DNA from: Haloferax prahovense DSM 18310
GTDB taxonomy: Archaea; Halobacteriota; Halobacteria; Halobacteriales; Haloferacaceae
Length of the DNA stretch: 64,000 bases
NCBI RefSeq assembly: GCF_000336815.1
Contig: NZ_AOLG01000009.1
Span: forward strand, 332,582 to 396,581
Direction of reading: 5' to 3'
Part shown: positions 51,103-61,500 of the stretch, in pieces
Position numbering within the stretch: position 1 is the first letter of the stretch
Layout: the number at the start of each line of letters is the position of its first letter
Notes under the pieces: generated by a model
The model's database searches: none
What the model was told of the DNA's origin: nothing
What the model saw: the letters and a program-made list of their open reading frames with translations, nothing else
Program-made: the position numbers and the translations under genes

Positions 51103-52323
51103 TTACGCGAACGCGCGGGAGACTTCCGTCTCGTCCGAGGCTTCCTGCTGAATCTTCTCCCAGGCGTCGAGGAAGTCCTGCATGTATATCTCCGTGCGGT
51201 CGTCGCGGATGGCGAACATCCCCGCCTCCGTACAGACGGCCTTGATGTCGGCACCGGAGGCGTTGTCGGCCATCTCGGCGAGTTCGACGAAGTCCACGTC
51301 GTCGGAGACGTTCATCTTCCGGGTGTGAATCTGGAAGATTATCTCGCGGCCGTCCTCGTTCGGCTTGGGCACCTCGATGAGGCGGTCGAACCGACCCGGC
51401 CGGAGAATCGCGGGGTCGAGCATGTCGAAGCGGTTGGTCGCCGCGATGATGCGGATGTTGCCGCGCTCGTCGAAGCCGTCCATCTCGGCGAGCAGCTGCA
51501 TCATCGTGCGCTGGACCTCGGCGTCGCCGGAGGTCTTCGAGTCCGTGCGCTTCGAGGCGATGGCGTCAATCTCGTCGATGAAGATGACGGCGGGCTCGTT
51601 CTCGCGGGCGACCTCGAACAGGTCGCGGACGAGCTTCGCGCCCTCGCCGATGAACTTGTGCACCAGCTCGGAGCCGGCCATCTTGATGAACGAGGCGTTC
51701 GTCTGGTTGGCGACGGCCTTGGCGAGCATCGTCTTGCCGGTCCCCGGCGGACCGTACAGGAGCACGCCGGACGGCGGGTCGATGCCGACCTTCTCGAACA
51801 TCTCGGGGCGGTCGAGCGGCATCTCGACCGTCTCGCGGACCTCCTGCATCTGCTCTTCGAGTCCGCCGATGTCCTCGTAGGTCACGTCGGGGCTGTGTTC
51901 GACCTGCATCACGCGAGCCCGGACGTCCGTCTCCTTGTCGAGTCGCTTGACGATAGAGAGGGAGTTGTTCACGGCGACGCGCGCGTCGGGTTCGAGCTCC
52001 TCGCGCATCTCGTCTGTCACTTCGGTGAGGGCCTCTTGGTTGTTACCGTGCTGCTTGATGATGACCCCCTCGTCGGTGATTTCCTGAACCGTCGCAACGA
52101 AGAGCGGCGACTGCTTGAGCTTCTTGTTCTCGTGGGTAAGCCGCTCGAGCTTCTGTTGATACTTGTTGTTCTCGGCGTTCGTGTCGAGGAGCTTGTCGCG
52201 CATCTCCTCGTTCTGCGTTTCGAGAACTTCGAGCCGCTCTTGAAGGGCGGTGATCTTCTCCTGCTGCGACGCCGAGTCCTTATCGTAGGGGAGGTCGACG
52301 TCGTCCACAGTATCGGTCATCAT
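51103..52323 (-). CDS. panA: Proteasome-activating nucleotidase PAN-A
   Basis: A 406-residue AAA ATPase that unfolds substrates into the 20S proteasome. An N-terminal coiled coil (about residues 18-80) and OB domain (about 80-135) precede the ATPase: Walker A GPPGTGKTMLAKAVA, Walker B FIDEIDAIASKR, arginine fingers near LRPGRFDRLIEVP. The C-terminus departs from the HbYX tail (ends SRAFA), so gating contacts may differ. The first ATG at 52323 is followed by another at 52320. It is divergent from the small wHTH gene. Confidence 0.94.
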   Translation of the reverse strand: MMTDTVDDVDLPYDKDSASQQEKITALQERLEVLETQNEEMRDKLLDTNAENNKYQQKLERLTHENKKLKQSPLFVATVQEITDEGVIIKQHGNNQEALTEVTDEMREELEPDARVAVNNSLSIVKRLDKETDVRARVMQVEHSPDVTYEDIGGLEEQMQEVRETVEMPLDRPEMFEKVGIDPPSGVLLYGPPGTGKTMLAKAVANQTNASFIKMAGSELVHKFIGEGAKLVRDLFEVARENEPAVIFIDEIDAIASKRTDSKTSGDAEVQRTMMQLLAEMDGFDERGNIRIIAATNRFDMLDPAILRPGRFDRLIEVPKPNEDGREIIFQIHTRKMNVSDDVDFVELAEMADNASGADIKAVCTEAGMFAIRDDRTEIYMQDFLDAWEKIQQEASDETEVSRAFA

Positions 52324-52491
52324 CCGGCATAGGGTGCAGGTTCATAAGAGGCTTCGGGTGTGTGAGGGATTCGCCGCCTAGGGCCCGTCTGCCGCCCGGA
52401 TGACGAGTCTGACGCGCGTCACATAAATTCCCCATAGTAATAAATCTGGATAGCAAATATTATCTAATAGCATTGCATGGTGTCTCGTACG

Positions 52492-52761
52492 ATGAGCACC
52501 ACGGAAGCAGTCGAACGCGAGTCCGAGCCCCAGTCAGACGACCGGTGGGAATCGGTTCGGGACATGCCCCCGAGCGCGAAGTTGGTCGCGAAGATTCTCG
52601 ACTACGAGGACACGCTCACCCAGAGCCAAATCGCCGAAGAATCGCTTCTGCCCCCGCGTACCGTCCGCTACGCGCTCTCCCGGCTGGAAGACGAGGGCGC
52701 GGTCGACTCCCGGTTTTCGTTCTCCGACGCGCGCAAGCGCCTCTACACGCTCAACATTTAA
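52492..52761 (+). CDS. Small MarR-like winged-helix regulator
   Basis: An 89-residue winged-helix protein. SAKLVAKILDYEDTLTQSQI and ESLLPPRTVRYALSRLEDEG form the helix-turn-helix and FSFSDARKRLYTLNI the wing. It resembles small haloarchaeal MarR/TrmB-type DNA-binding proteins. The ATG at 52492 is preferred to 52477 because an AT-rich tattatctaatag (52458-52470) is centred about 28 bases before it. The following gene begins 26 bases after the stop, leading into mre11-rad50. Whether it controls those genes or the divergent panA is open. Confidence 0.75.
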   Translation: MSTTEAVERESEPQSDDRWESVRDMPPSAKLVAKILDYEDTLTQSQIAEESLLPPRTVRYALSRLEDEGAVDSRFSFSDARKRLYTLNI

Positions 52762-52763
52762 AT
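52755..52763 (+). promoter_or_regulatory. TATA-like element overlapping the wHTH stop codon
   Basis: The sequence catttaaat lies 25-33 bases before the ATG at 52788 and includes the TAA stop of the wHTH gene. It could give the unknown-mre11-rad50 genes their own promoter. Confidence 0.45.
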
Positions 52764-52787
52764 CCGAACGCGCGGCCACGTCGCCGC

Positions 52788-53198
52788 ATGTCTTCGCCCG
52801 CTCCCGACGACGTCGGCCGCGCGCTCGCCGCGCTCGCCGACGCCGACGCCGGTATCCCTGACTACGAGTCGCGCCCGTCCGCCGAAGTCGTCGCCGAGGC
52901 GCGAACCGCCTTCGAGTCGCTCCACTCTGCCGCCCGGTTTCTCTCCGACGGAGGCGAACTAACGCTCCGCCGAGCGGTCGGCGAGGCCGACCGGCGCGGA
53001 CACCACGAGTGCGCGCGCACCGGACGGACGCTCCTCACGGACCTCGACCGCCTGCGCGGCGCGCTCGTCGACGCGGGCGCGACCGAGGTGTCGAATCGGT
53101 GTTCCCGAACCGCTCAGCGGCGACCGCGGGACGCCGACCACTTCCGCTCCGGTCGCACAACCGTTTTCAGCGGCGGTGGCGAACCGGTTGATAGATGA
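52788..53198 (+). CDS. Conserved-looking protein overlapping mre11, unknown function
   Basis: A 136-residue mostly helical protein: DDVGRALAALADADAGIPDY and RTAFESLHSAARFLSDGGEL are amphipathic, then HHECARTGRTLLTDLDRLRG. The last ~35 residues (TAQRRPRDADHFRSG and on) are polar and possibly disordered. The stop overlaps the mre11 start by 4 bases (ATGA), indicating a dedicated operon position. I do not recognise the family. A function linked to double-strand break repair is inferred only from this coupling. Confidence 0.6.
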   Translation: MSSPAPDDVGRALAALADADAGIPDYESRPSAEVVAEARTAFESLHSAARFLSDGGELTLRRAVGEADRRGHHECARTGRTLLTDLDRLRGALVDAGATEVSNRCSRTAQRRPRDADHFRSGRTTVFSGGGEPVDR

Positions 53199-54511
53199 CA
53201 CGGGTGATACACACCGGCGACACCCACATCGGGTATCAGCAGTACCACTCGCCGGAGCGCCGACAGGACTTCCTCGACGCCTTCGAGCGGGTCGTCGCGG
53301 ACGCGCTCGACGGAGACGTGGACGCCGTCGTCCACGCCGGCGACCTCTACCACGACCGCCGTCCCGAACTCCCCGACCTCCTCGGGACGCTCGCCGCGCT
53401 CCGCCGCCTCGACGACGCCGGGATACCCTTCCTCGCCATCGTCGGCAACCACGAGTCGACCCGCGGGGGCCAGTGGCTCGACCTCTTCGAGCGCCTCGGA
53501 CTGGCGACGAGACTCGGACGCGACCCCCACGTCGTCGGCGACGTGGCCTTCTACGGTCTCGACCACGTCCCGCGCTCGCGCCGAGACGAACTCGACTACC
53601 AGTTCGAACCGCACGACGCCGAGCGCGCGGTGCTCGTCGCCCACGGTCTGTTCACCCCCTTCGCGCACGCCGACTGGGAGACCGAAACCGTCCTCGCCGA
53701 GTCGAACGTCGACTTCGACGCGGTCCTCCTCGGTGACAACCACGTCCCCGACACCGCCGAACTCGACGGGACGTGGGTGACCTACTGCGGGTCGACCGAG
53801 CGCGCGAGCGCGACCGAGCGCGACCCGCGCGGGTACAACCTCGTTCAGTTCGCGCCCGGCGAGGTCGACATCCGCCGGCGCACCCTCGAAACGCGCCCGT
53901 TCGCCTTCGTCGAGGTCGACCTCGCCGGCGACGAGGGCATCGAACGCGTCCGCCAGCGGGTCCGCGAGTTCGACCTCGAAGACGCGGTCGTCATCGTCGA
54001 ACTGCGAGGCGAGGGTGAGACCGTCACGCCCGCGGCGGTCGAGTCGTTCGCCGTGGAGGAGGGCGCGCTCGTCGCCCGCGTCAACGACAAGCGCGATATC
54101 GCCGACGACGCCGAACTGGCGGCCGACGTGAGCTTCGCCGACCCCGACGACGCGGTGCGCGAGCGGGTCCGCGAGATGGGCCTGTCGAGCGCCGCCCTCG
54201 ACGTGGACGAGACGGTCCGCGCGAGCAAGGTCGCCGACTCGAACGTCCGCGACGAGGTCCGCGAGCGCGTCGAATCGCTGCTCTCCGACGACCCCGGAGC
54301 CTTTGTCGCCGCCGAGAGCGAGGATGACATCGAGAGCGACGACGGCGTCGAGGCCGGGGAGTCGGAGGACGCGGAAGCCCCCGAAGACGCGGCCGAGGCC
54401 GACACAGAGCCGACGACCGAGACCACCGCTGAAACGACGACCGAATCCGATTCGGAGGCCGCCGCGGAACCGGCGGCGAGCCGCGACAGTTCGCTGGGTG
54501 ATTTCGCGTGA
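53195..54511 (+). CDS. mre11: DNA double-strand break repair nuclease Mre11
   Basis: A 438-residue Mre11 with all phosphoesterase motifs: [30 protein letters not shown] and LLGDNHVPD (Mn-binding His and Asp residues). A capping domain (about residues 270-360) follows, and then an acidic Glu/Thr/Ala-rich tail (about 365-438). The end, SSLGDFA, resembles a PCNA-interacting peptide without its Gln. It acts with Rad50 at DNA ends; in H. volcanii the pair is known to restrain recombination at breaks. The rad50 start (GTG) overlaps its stop by 4 bases. Confidence 0.95.
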   Translation: MTRVIHTGDTHIGYQQYHSPERRQDFLDAFERVVADALDGDVDAVVHAGDLYHDRRPELPDLLGTLAALRRLDDAGIPFLAIVGNHESTRGGQWLDLFERLGLATRLGRDPHVVGDVAFYGLDHVPRSRRDELDYQFEPHDAERAVLVAHGLFTPFAHADWETETVLAESNVDFDAVLLGDNHVPDTAELDGTWVTYCGSTERASATERDPRGYNLVQFAPGEVDIRRRTLETRPFAFVEVDLAGDEGIERVRQRVREFDLEDAVVIVELRGEGETVTPAAVESFAVEEGALVARVNDKRDIADDAELAADVSFADPDDAVRERVREMGLSSAALDVDETVRASKVADSNVRDEVRERVESLLSDDPGAFVAAESEDDIESDDGVEAGESEDAEAPEDAAEADTEPTTETTAETTTESDSEAAAEPAASRDSSLGDFA

Positions 54512-57189
54512 GGTTCACCCGCATCGCCATCCGGAACTTCAAACCCTACGAAGACGCCGAACTCGACCTCCGAGACGGCGTTACGGTCATCCACGGCGTC
54601 AACGGCAGCGGAAAGTCGTCGCTCCTCGAAGCGTGTTTCTTCGCGCTCTACGGCTCGAAGGCGCTCGCGGGGACGCTCGAAGACGTGGTGACGACGGGCG
54701 CCGCCGACGCCGAAATCGCGCTCGAATTCGTCCACGACGGCGGCGAGTACCGCATCGAGCGTCGGGTTCGCGTCTCCGGCGACCGCGCGACCACCGCGAA
54801 GTGCGTCCTCGAAGGTCCCGAGGGGACCGTCGAAGGCGCGCGCGACGTTCGCCGGCACGTCGCGTCGCTCCTGCGCATGGACGCCGAGGCGTTCGTGAAC
54901 TGCGCGTACGTCCAGCAGGGCGAGGTCAACAAGCTCATCAACGCGACGCCGAGCCAGCGCCAGGACATGATAGACGACCTCCTGCAACTCGGAACGCTCG
55001 AAACGTACCGCGAGCGCGCCGGCAACGCCCGGCTCGGGGTCGAAGACGTGCTGACGAGAAAGCGGAGCGTCCTCGAAGACGTCGAGTCGCAAATCGAGAC
55101 GAAAGAGGAGGCGGACCTCCACGCGACGCTCAACGCGCTCGAATCCGAACTCGACTCCCTCGACGAGGAGATTTCGAACTACGAGGGCCAGCGCGACAAG
55201 GCGAAGGCGGCGCTCGACGCCGCCGAGGCGACGCTCGACGAGCACGCAGAAAAGCGGGAGCGACTCGACGAGGTCGAGGCGGCAATCGAGGACCTGACCG
55301 CGAAAATCTCCGCGGACGAGACGAAGCGCGACGACCTCTCGGAGCGCGTCCGCGAACTCGACGCCGCCGCCGACGACCTCGAATCCGACATCGACGACGC
55401 CCTCGACCGGTCCGACCTCGACGACGCGAGCGACGAGGCGATTGCCGGCGCGCGGGAGGCGCTTTCGGAGCGCGAATCCGGGCTGCGCGACGACCTCTCC
55501 GAGGCGCGGACGCGGGCGCAGGCGTTCGAGACGCAGGCCGAGCGGCTCGCCGAGCGCGCCGCCGACCTCGAATCGCGCGCCGAGGAGAAACGCGAGGCCG
55601 CCGAGGCCGACGCGGAGACCGCCGCCGAGGCCGAACGGGAACTCGAATCGTTCCGCGAGACGCGCGCGGAGCTTCGGTCGTCGCTCGACGACGCCGAAGC
55701 GCGGTTCGAAGACGCCCCCGTCCAACTCGGCGAGGCCGCCGACCTCCTCGAAAAACGGCGTGAGGCGCGGTCCGACGCCCGCGAGTCGCTCGCGGAGACG
55801 GAGACCGAACTGAAGAACGCGCGCGAGCGTCTCGCCGAGGCCGAGCGCCTCCGCGACGCGGGCAAGTGTCCCGAGTGCGGACAGCCGGTCGAGGGCTCGC
55901 CCCACGTCGACGCCATCAGCGAGCGCGAGGCCGCGGTCGAATCGTTGGAGGCCGACCTCGACTCGCTCGAATCGGACGTCGAGTCGCGCTCGGCGGCCGT
56001 CGAGGCGGCCGAGGCACTGGTCGAAATCGAGAACCGCGCGAGCTCTCAGCGCGACAAACTCGACCTCGTCGAAGAACGTATCGCCGACCGCGAGGGGACC
56101 GTCGAGAGCCGCCGCGAGGCCGCCGCGGAGAAACGCGAAGTGGCCGCGGAACTCGAAGCCGAGGCCGAGGAGAAACGCGAGGCCGCGACGACGCAGGCCG
56201 AGCGGGCCGAGGAGGTCGCGGAGACGGTCGAGTCGCTCGAAGCGGACCTCGAAGCACTCGACGAGCGGCGCGACCGACTCGACCGCGTCGAGTCGCTGGT
56301 CGACGCGCGGGCCGAGAAAATCGACGTGCGGGACCGGCTCCGAGAGAAGCGCGAGACGCTCGCAGACGTGAATCGCGAGCGCCGCGAACACCTCCGAGAG
56401 CGTCGCGAGCGCCGCGACGAACTCCGCGAGACGGTCGACGAGGAGGCGGTCGAGGGAGCGAGACAGCGCAAGGAGAACGCCGCGACGTATCTCGAACGGG
56501 TCGAGGACGAAGTGCTCCCCGAACTGCGAGACAAGCGCGACGAACTCCAGAGCCGCGTCGGCGGCGTCGAGGCCGAACTCGAACAGTTGGACGACCTCCG
56601 GGAGCGCCGCGAACACCTCGCCGAGCGCGTCGGCGCCCTCGAATCGGTCCACGAGGAGGTGTCGACGCTCGAATCGACCTACGGCGACCTCCGGGCGGAG
56701 CTTCGACAGCGCAACGTCGAGGTGCTCGAACGGATGCTCAACGAGACGTTCGACCTCGTCTACGCCAACGACGCCTACTCGCGCATCCGACTCGACGGCG
56801 AGTACGGGCTGACGGTGTTCCAGAAGGACGGCACCGCGCTCGAACCCGAACAGCTCTCGGGCGGCGAGCGCGCCCTGTTCAACCTCAGCCTCCGGTGTGC
56901 AATCTACCGGCTCCTCGCCGAGGGAATCGACGGCGCGGCCCCGCTTCCGCCGCTCATCCTCGACGAACCGACGGTCTTCCTCGACGACGGCCACGTCTCG
57001 CGGTTGGTCGACCTCGTCGGGGACATGCAGAGCCGCGGCGTCAAGCAGATTCTCATCGTCAGTCACGACGACGAACTGGTCGGCGCGGCCGACGACCTCG
57101 TCCGCGTGGAGAAGAACCCGACGACGAACCGCTCGACGGTCGAGCGGACCGACGCGCCGATAGTCGAGAGCGCGCTCGCGGACGACTGA
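54508..57189 (+). CDS. rad50: DNA double-strand break repair ATPase Rad50
   Basis: An 893-residue SMC-like ATPase. The N-terminal Walker A is [20 protein letters not shown], the Q-loop region [15 protein letters not shown]. Two long coiled coils surround the zinc hook CPECGQPV (residues about 454-461). The C-terminal half has the signature [14 protein letters not shown], Walker [18 protein letters not shown] and the H-loop VSHDDELV. It begins with GTG in a 4-base overlap with mre11, so both are made from one message. The coiled coils are extremely Glu/Arg-rich, which creates long open frames on the opposite strand. Confidence 0.96.
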   Translation: MRFTRIAIRNFKPYEDAELDLRDGVTVIHGVNGSGKSSLLEACFFALYGSKALAGTLEDVVTTGAADAEIALEFVHDGGEYRIERRVRVSGDRATTAKCVLEGPEGTVEGARDVRRHVASLLRMDAEAFVNCAYVQQGEVNKLINATPSQRQDMIDDLLQLGTLETYRERAGNARLGVEDVLTRKRSVLEDVESQIETKEEADLHATLNALESELDSLDEEISNYEGQRDKAKAALDAAEATLDEHAEKRERLDEVEAAIEDLTAKISADETKRDDLSERVRELDAAADDLESDIDDALDRSDLDDASDEAIAGAREALSERESGLRDDLSEARTRAQAFETQAERLAERAADLESRAEEKREAAEADAETAAEAERELESFRETRAELRSSLDDAEARFEDAPVQLGEAADLLEKRREARSDARESLAETETELKNARERLAEAERLRDAGKCPECGQPVEGSPHVDAISEREAAVESLEADLDSLESDVESRSAAVEAAEALVEIENRASSQRDKLDLVEERIADREGTVESRREAAAEKREVAAELEAEAEEKREAATTQAERAEEVAETVESLEADLEALDERRDRLDRVESLVDARAEKIDVRDRLREKRETLADVNRERREHLRERRERRDELRETVDEEAVEGARQRKENAATYLERVEDEVLPELRDKRDELQSRVGGVEAELEQLDDLRERREHLAERVGALESVHEEVSTLESTYGDLRAELRQRNVEVLERMLNETFDLVYANDAYSRIRLDGEYGLTVFQKDGTALEPEQLSGGERALFNLSLRCAIYRLLAEGIDGAAPLPPLILDEPTVFLDDGHVSRLVDLVGDMQSRGVKQILIVSHDDELVGAADDLVRVEKNPTTNRSTVERTDAPIVESALADD

Positions 57190-57216
57190 GTGCGGGTCGG
57201 TTCCGCCGCGAGTGAC

Positions 57217-57645
57217 TTATGCGCTCGCCCGGAGTAGTTCGACCCCTTCTTTTGCGGCGTCGGTCGCCTCGTAGCCGCGCTCCCCGTAGACCGTGGTCTC
57301 GGCGACGAGGCCGGCGACCCGGAACTCGGTCAGGAGGCCGTGGAGGTCGCTCTCGCAGAGGTCGTAGGCCCCGAGGAGGTCGACCACGGGGAGCGGCCCG
57401 CGGTCGACGAGGTCGACGAGCAAGCCCAGTCCGCGCTCGGTCGGGACCGCGACGAGTATCTTCCGGACCGGTTCGGGAACGGCGCGCGCGGCGGTTTCGA
57501 GCGGGGACTCGCCGCTCACGGCTTCGAGGTCGTCGTTCGGCAGGTATCGCTCCTCGCCGGTCTCCGGGTCGCGGACGCGGCTGGCGTCGCTCGACTGCTT
57601 GACGAGGAGGTACGTCCGGCCGTCTGGCCCGCGGACGGTTCGCAT
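57217..57645 (-). CDS. Winged-helix-like protein of unknown function
   Basis: A 142-residue protein in two parts. Residues 1-50 form a small beta domain (VRGPDGRTYLLVKQSS, DPETGEERYLPNDDLE). Residues about 65-140 look like a winged helix: VRKILVAVPTERGLGLLVDL, VVDLLGAYDLCESDLHGL, LVAETTVYGERGYEATDAAK. It converges with rad50 with 27 bases between stops. I recall such haloarchaeal proteins as DUF7346, without certainty. A regulatory role is inferred from fold only. Confidence 0.62.
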   Translation of the reverse strand: MRTVRGPDGRTYLLVKQSSDASRVRDPETGEERYLPNDDLEAVSGESPLETAARAVPEPVRKILVAVPTERGLGLLVDLVDRGPLPVVDLLGAYDLCESDLHGLLTEFRVAGLVAETTVYGERGYEATDAAKEGVELLRASA

Positions 57646-57672
57646 ATGTCTCGGCGAAGGGCGCGGCGACTG

Positions 57673-58221
57673 TTAGCGGTTGCGCTCGGGAGCGTCTTCG
57701 TCGGTGTCGCTTACATCACCGTCGTCCGCATCGTCCCCGTCGTCCCGCCACTCCCCTCGCTTGAACTCTCGGTAGATGGAGTAGACGCGGACGAGCACGA
57801 CCGTACCGAACAGAAACAGGCCTGCGCCGAGGAGCGTGTCGCCGCGGAAGTAGGCGAGCATCGGGCCGACCGTGACCCCCGCGAGGCCGACGTTCGCGAG
57901 GACGACGCTCGCCCAGAACAGACGGGCTACCTCGGGATTCACGTCGGGGGAGAACTCCGGTGCGTCGTCGCCGTGGCTCTCGCCGTCCGGGTCCTCGTCG
58001 TCGGCGTCCTCGCCGGGGATGCGAACGCGGGGAATCGTCGGGAGCTCCTTCTCGGGGTTCCCCCAGCGGGCTTCCGGGTCTCCCCAGCGGGCCTCGGGGT
58101 CGCCCCATCGCGTTTCGGGGTCGATTTTCGAGGCCATGTCCGCCGACGGACGCTCCGCCTCGTCGCCTTCGTCTTCCGCGCCAGCGGCGGGCGTTCCCTC
58201 GCGTCGCTCGTCGTCCGTCAC
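57673..58221 (-). CDS. Acidic two-span membrane protein with WGDPEAR repeats (DUF7322 type)
   Basis: A 182-residue protein. The long acidic N-terminal part carries a tandem heptad WGDPEAR-WGDPEAR-WGNPEKE (about residues 38-60), and a hydrophobic hairpin follows at about 100-145 (SVVLANVGLAGVTVGPMLAY, GLFLFGTVVLVRVYSIY). The C-terminus is acidic. Recalled as DUF7322. It lies 27 bases before the 142-residue gene on the same strand. Function unknown. Confidence 0.68.
   Translation of the reverse strand: MTDDERREGTPAAGAEDEGDEAERPSADMASKIDPETRWGDPEARWGDPEARWGNPEKELPTIPRVRIPGEDADDEDPDGESHGDDAPEFSPDVNPEVARLFWASVVLANVGLAGVTVGPMLAYFRGDTLLGAGLFLFGTVVLVRVYSIYREFKRGEWRDDGDDADDGDVSDTDEDAPERNR
58061..58123 (-). 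repeat. Three 21-base tandem repeats in the DUF7322-type gene
   Basis: Units 58061-58081, 58082-58102 and 58103-58123 share the ccccagcgggc..cgggtc pattern and encode R-W-G-D-P-E-A-type heptads. The period of 21 keeps the frame. Confidence 0.7.
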
Positions 58222-58269
58222 GCTCGCGTCGAGACGCCGTGCCGAGAAAAAGTGTCCGTTTCGGCCGAG

Positions 58270-58455
58270 TCAGGCGCAGTCGTCGAGGCGCATCGACCGC
58301 GATGCCTCGACCCACGCGAGTGGGTTCTCCGCGTCATAGAACACCACGCCACCGTCGATGTCGTAGGATTCGACCGTCTCGGCTCCAGTCGGACCAGCCG
58401 GTCCGTCGCCGTCGATCGTGCCATCCCACCGCTCCGGAGTTGCGTGGTCGGTCAT
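58270..58455 (-). CDS. Small acidic protein (DUF7331 type)
   Basis: A 61-residue protein (ATPERWDGTIDGDGP, SYDIDGGVVFYDAENPLAWV, ending RLDDC and A). I recall these as DUF7331, a small haloarchaeal family of unknown function. The ATG at 58455 is preferred to 58467: a TATA-like element (minus strand catatatcc, 58482-58490) lies 27-35 bases upstream, and a perfect palindrome (58459-58479) fills the gap between them. It is divergent from polB. Confidence 0.62.
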   Translation of the reverse strand: MTDHATPERWDGTIDGDGPAGPTGAETVESYDIDGGVVFYDAENPLAWVEASRSMRLDDCA

Positions 58456-58458
58456 ATC

Positions 58459-58479
58459 GTGTGACAAGGAATGTCACAC
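58459..58479. promoter_or_regulatory. Perfect palindrome between DUF7331-type gene and polB
   Basis: GTGTGACA-AGGAA-TGTCACAC: 8-base perfect arms with a 5-base spacer. It lies 4-24 bases before the small gene's ATG (58455), directly after that gene's TATA element (58482-58490), and about 82-102 bases before the polB ATG. The placement suits a repressor of the small gene or a shared control of both. A weaker sister repeat occurs at 66-84. Confidence 0.6.
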
Positions 58480-58560
58480 ATGGATATATGTCTTTCCGTG
58501 GTTCGGGGTGCAGTACGCGGAAACGCCGGGGTTTTTAGCCGCGCCATCGAAGCGACTGGC

Positions 58561-61500
58561 ATGACGCAGACGGGTCTGACCGACTTCGGGGGGAACGACG
58601 CCGACGGCGCGGGCGACGCGCGGCCTGACGAGGAGGCCGCCATCGTCGCCGGCGACGCCGGCCAGCACGTCTCCGACGTCATCGACACGGACGAGGTGCG
58701 GTTTCCCGACCCGGACGGGACGGTCGAACTGGCCGTCACGCAGGTCGACTACACCATCGAGGGCGCGGGCCGCGACGAGTACCCGGTGATTCACATCTTC
58801 GGTCGGACGGCGGACGACGAGACCGAACACGTCCGCGTGCTCGGGTTCCGGCCGTACTTCTACGCGCCCACCGCCAGCCTCGACGACGACGCGCTCGACA
58901 AGGACGTCATCACCGGCACCGAGGACGGCTACGAGAGCATCCGTGGCGAGGAGCTAACGAAGATTTACGGCCGCACCCCCCGCGACGTCGGCCAGATTCG
59001 CGACGAGTTCGACCACTACGAGGCGGACATCCTCTTTCCGAACCGCCTGCTCATCGACAAGGACATCAAGAGCGGCGTCCGCGTCCCCGAGCGCCGCCTC
59101 GACGACGGGTCGATTCAGATACCCCACCAGGAGGTTGCGCCCGCGGAGGTCGACGCGAGCCTTCGGGTGAACACCTTCGACATCGAGGTCAACGACCGGA
59201 ACGGCTTCCCCGAGGATGGCGAAGAGCCGATTATCTGCCTCACCAGCCACGACTCCTACCGCGACGAGTACGTCGTCTGGCACGCCGTCGCCGAGGAGGG
59301 TCTCGGCAAGCGCCCCGACTCGCTGCCGAACTACGAGTTCCTCGGGGAGGACGCGGACGTGGAGGTCAGGACGTTCGACGAGGAGGCGACGATGCTCGAC
59401 GCCTTCCTCTCGTACATCGAGGAGACCGACCCCGACATCCTCACCGGGTGGAACTTCGAGGACTTCGACGCGCCGTACTTCCTCGACCGGTTGGAGGAGG
59501 TCGACAGGAGGACCGACCTGAACCTCGACTACAACCGCATGTCGCGGCTCGGCGAGGTCTGGCGCGGCGGCTGGGGCGGCCCGGACATCAAAGGGCGCGT
59601 CGTCTTCGACCTGCTGTACGCCTACAAGCGCACCCAGTTCACCGAACTCGAATCCTACCGTCTCGACGCGGTCGGCGAACTCGAACTCGACGCGGGCAAG
59701 GAGCGCTACTCGGGCGACATCGGCGACCTCTGGGAGGAAGACCCCGAGCGCCTGCTCGAATACAACCTCCGTGACGTGGAGCTGTGCGTCGAAATCGACC
59801 GGAAACAGGACATCATCGCCTTCTGGGACGAGGTGCGGACGTTCGTCGGCTGTAAGCTCGAAGACGCGCCGACGCCCGGCGACACCGTCGACATCTACGT
59901 GCTCCACAAGGTCCACGGCGAGTTCGCGCTCCCCTCGAAGGGCAAACAGGAGTCGGAAGACTACGAGGGCGGAGCCGTCTTCGACCCCATCACCGGCGTC
60001 AAGGAGAACGTCACGGTGCTCGACTTGAAGTCGCTGTACCCGATGTGCATGGTGACCATCAACGCGTCGCCGGAGACGAAAGTCGACCCCGAGCGCTACG
60101 ATGGGGAGATGTTCCGCGCGCCCAACGGGACGCACTTCCAGCAGGAGCCGGACGGCATGATTCGGGAGATGGTCGACGAACTCCTCACCGAGCGGGAGGA
60201 AAAGAAGTCGCTGCGGAACTCCCACGACCCCGGCTCCTCGGAGTACGAGCAGTTCGACCGCCAGCAGGCCGCGGTGAAGGTCATCATGAACTCGCTGTAC
60301 GGCGTGCTGGGCTGGGACCGCTTCCGACTCTACGACAAGGAGATGGGCGCGGCGGTGACGGCGACCGGTCGGAAGGTCATCGAGTTCACGGAGCAGGCCG
60401 CGAACCAAATCGGCTACGACGTGGCCTACGGCGACAGCGTGACGGGAGATCGCCCGGTCGTCGTCAGAGACCCCGGTGGGACTGTTCGAATCCTTCCTAT
60501 CGAGGACTTGTTTGCCCGCGGAACGACTGAATCTGAGGTACTCATCGCTGCCGACGGGGACGTCGTCGCAAGTGCCACTCCCGGGAAGACTCGCCGAGCG
60601 CTCGACGGGTGGGACGCCCTCTCTGTGAACGAAGATGGAGAGGCGGAGTGGCAACCGATTGCGCAGGCGATTCGCCATAACACAGACAAACCGGTGGTGA
60701 ACCTCCAACACAAGTTCGGTGAGTCGACGACGACGAGAGACCACTCGTACGTCGTCCCCGGTGAAGACGGCCTCACAACTGTCTCTCCGGACGACGTGGC
60801 GGAGCCGTATCGCGTCTCCGGGGTACCCGATGTCGAGCCTGTCGAGCAGGTCGACGTCTACGAGGTCCTTCGTGGGTACGAACGCGAGTACGAGGACGGA
60901 CGGAGCGTCGGGAGCGATAATTCGATAACGAAGCGGAAACAAATCCATGCGGACGACGAGTATGTCTGGTTCGGCCACGAGCACCACCGAGACGTCGACT
61001 CGACCGTCAAAGTCAAACGATTCGTCGATATCGACAGCGAAGATGGTGCAGCACTCATTCGGCTCCTCGGTGCGTACGTCCCTGAAGGAAGCGCATCCAC
61101 TGGCGAGACGGCGACGTCGGAATTCGGGGCAAGTATCGCTGAATCCGACCGTGAGTGGCTAGCCCAACTCCAGCGAGATTACTCTCGACTGTTCGAGAAC
61201 ACGACCGCCGGTATCATTACGAGCGACCGACGAGCGGAGCGAACCGTCGAGTATCAAACGGACACAGGCGGTGCGTCGGTCACGTACAATGACGAGACGC
61301 TGAAACTGCAGATGATGAACGAACTCGCTGCTGTGTTCTTCCGCGAGTTCGCAGGGCAGACGTCGCGTGGTAAACGGATCCCCTCATTCGTCTTCCACCT
61401 TCCTGAGGAGAAGCAAGACTTGTTCCTGACGTTGCTCGTCGAAGGCGATGGATCTCGCGAATTCCCACGATACACCGAAGCGTACGCACAGCGAAACTTC

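Noticed and set aside
53845-57066. A very long open frame on the minus strand opposite mre11 and rad50
   Set aside because: It is antisense to the Glu/Arg-rich coiled coil of Rad50. High GC with strongly biased third positions removes stops, and the translation is a low-complexity Leu/Val/Gly/Glu mix with no recognisable domain.
60486-60496. GTTCGAATCC, another T-arm-like string
   Set aside because: It is inside the intein reading frame (VRILP) with no flanking tRNA structure.
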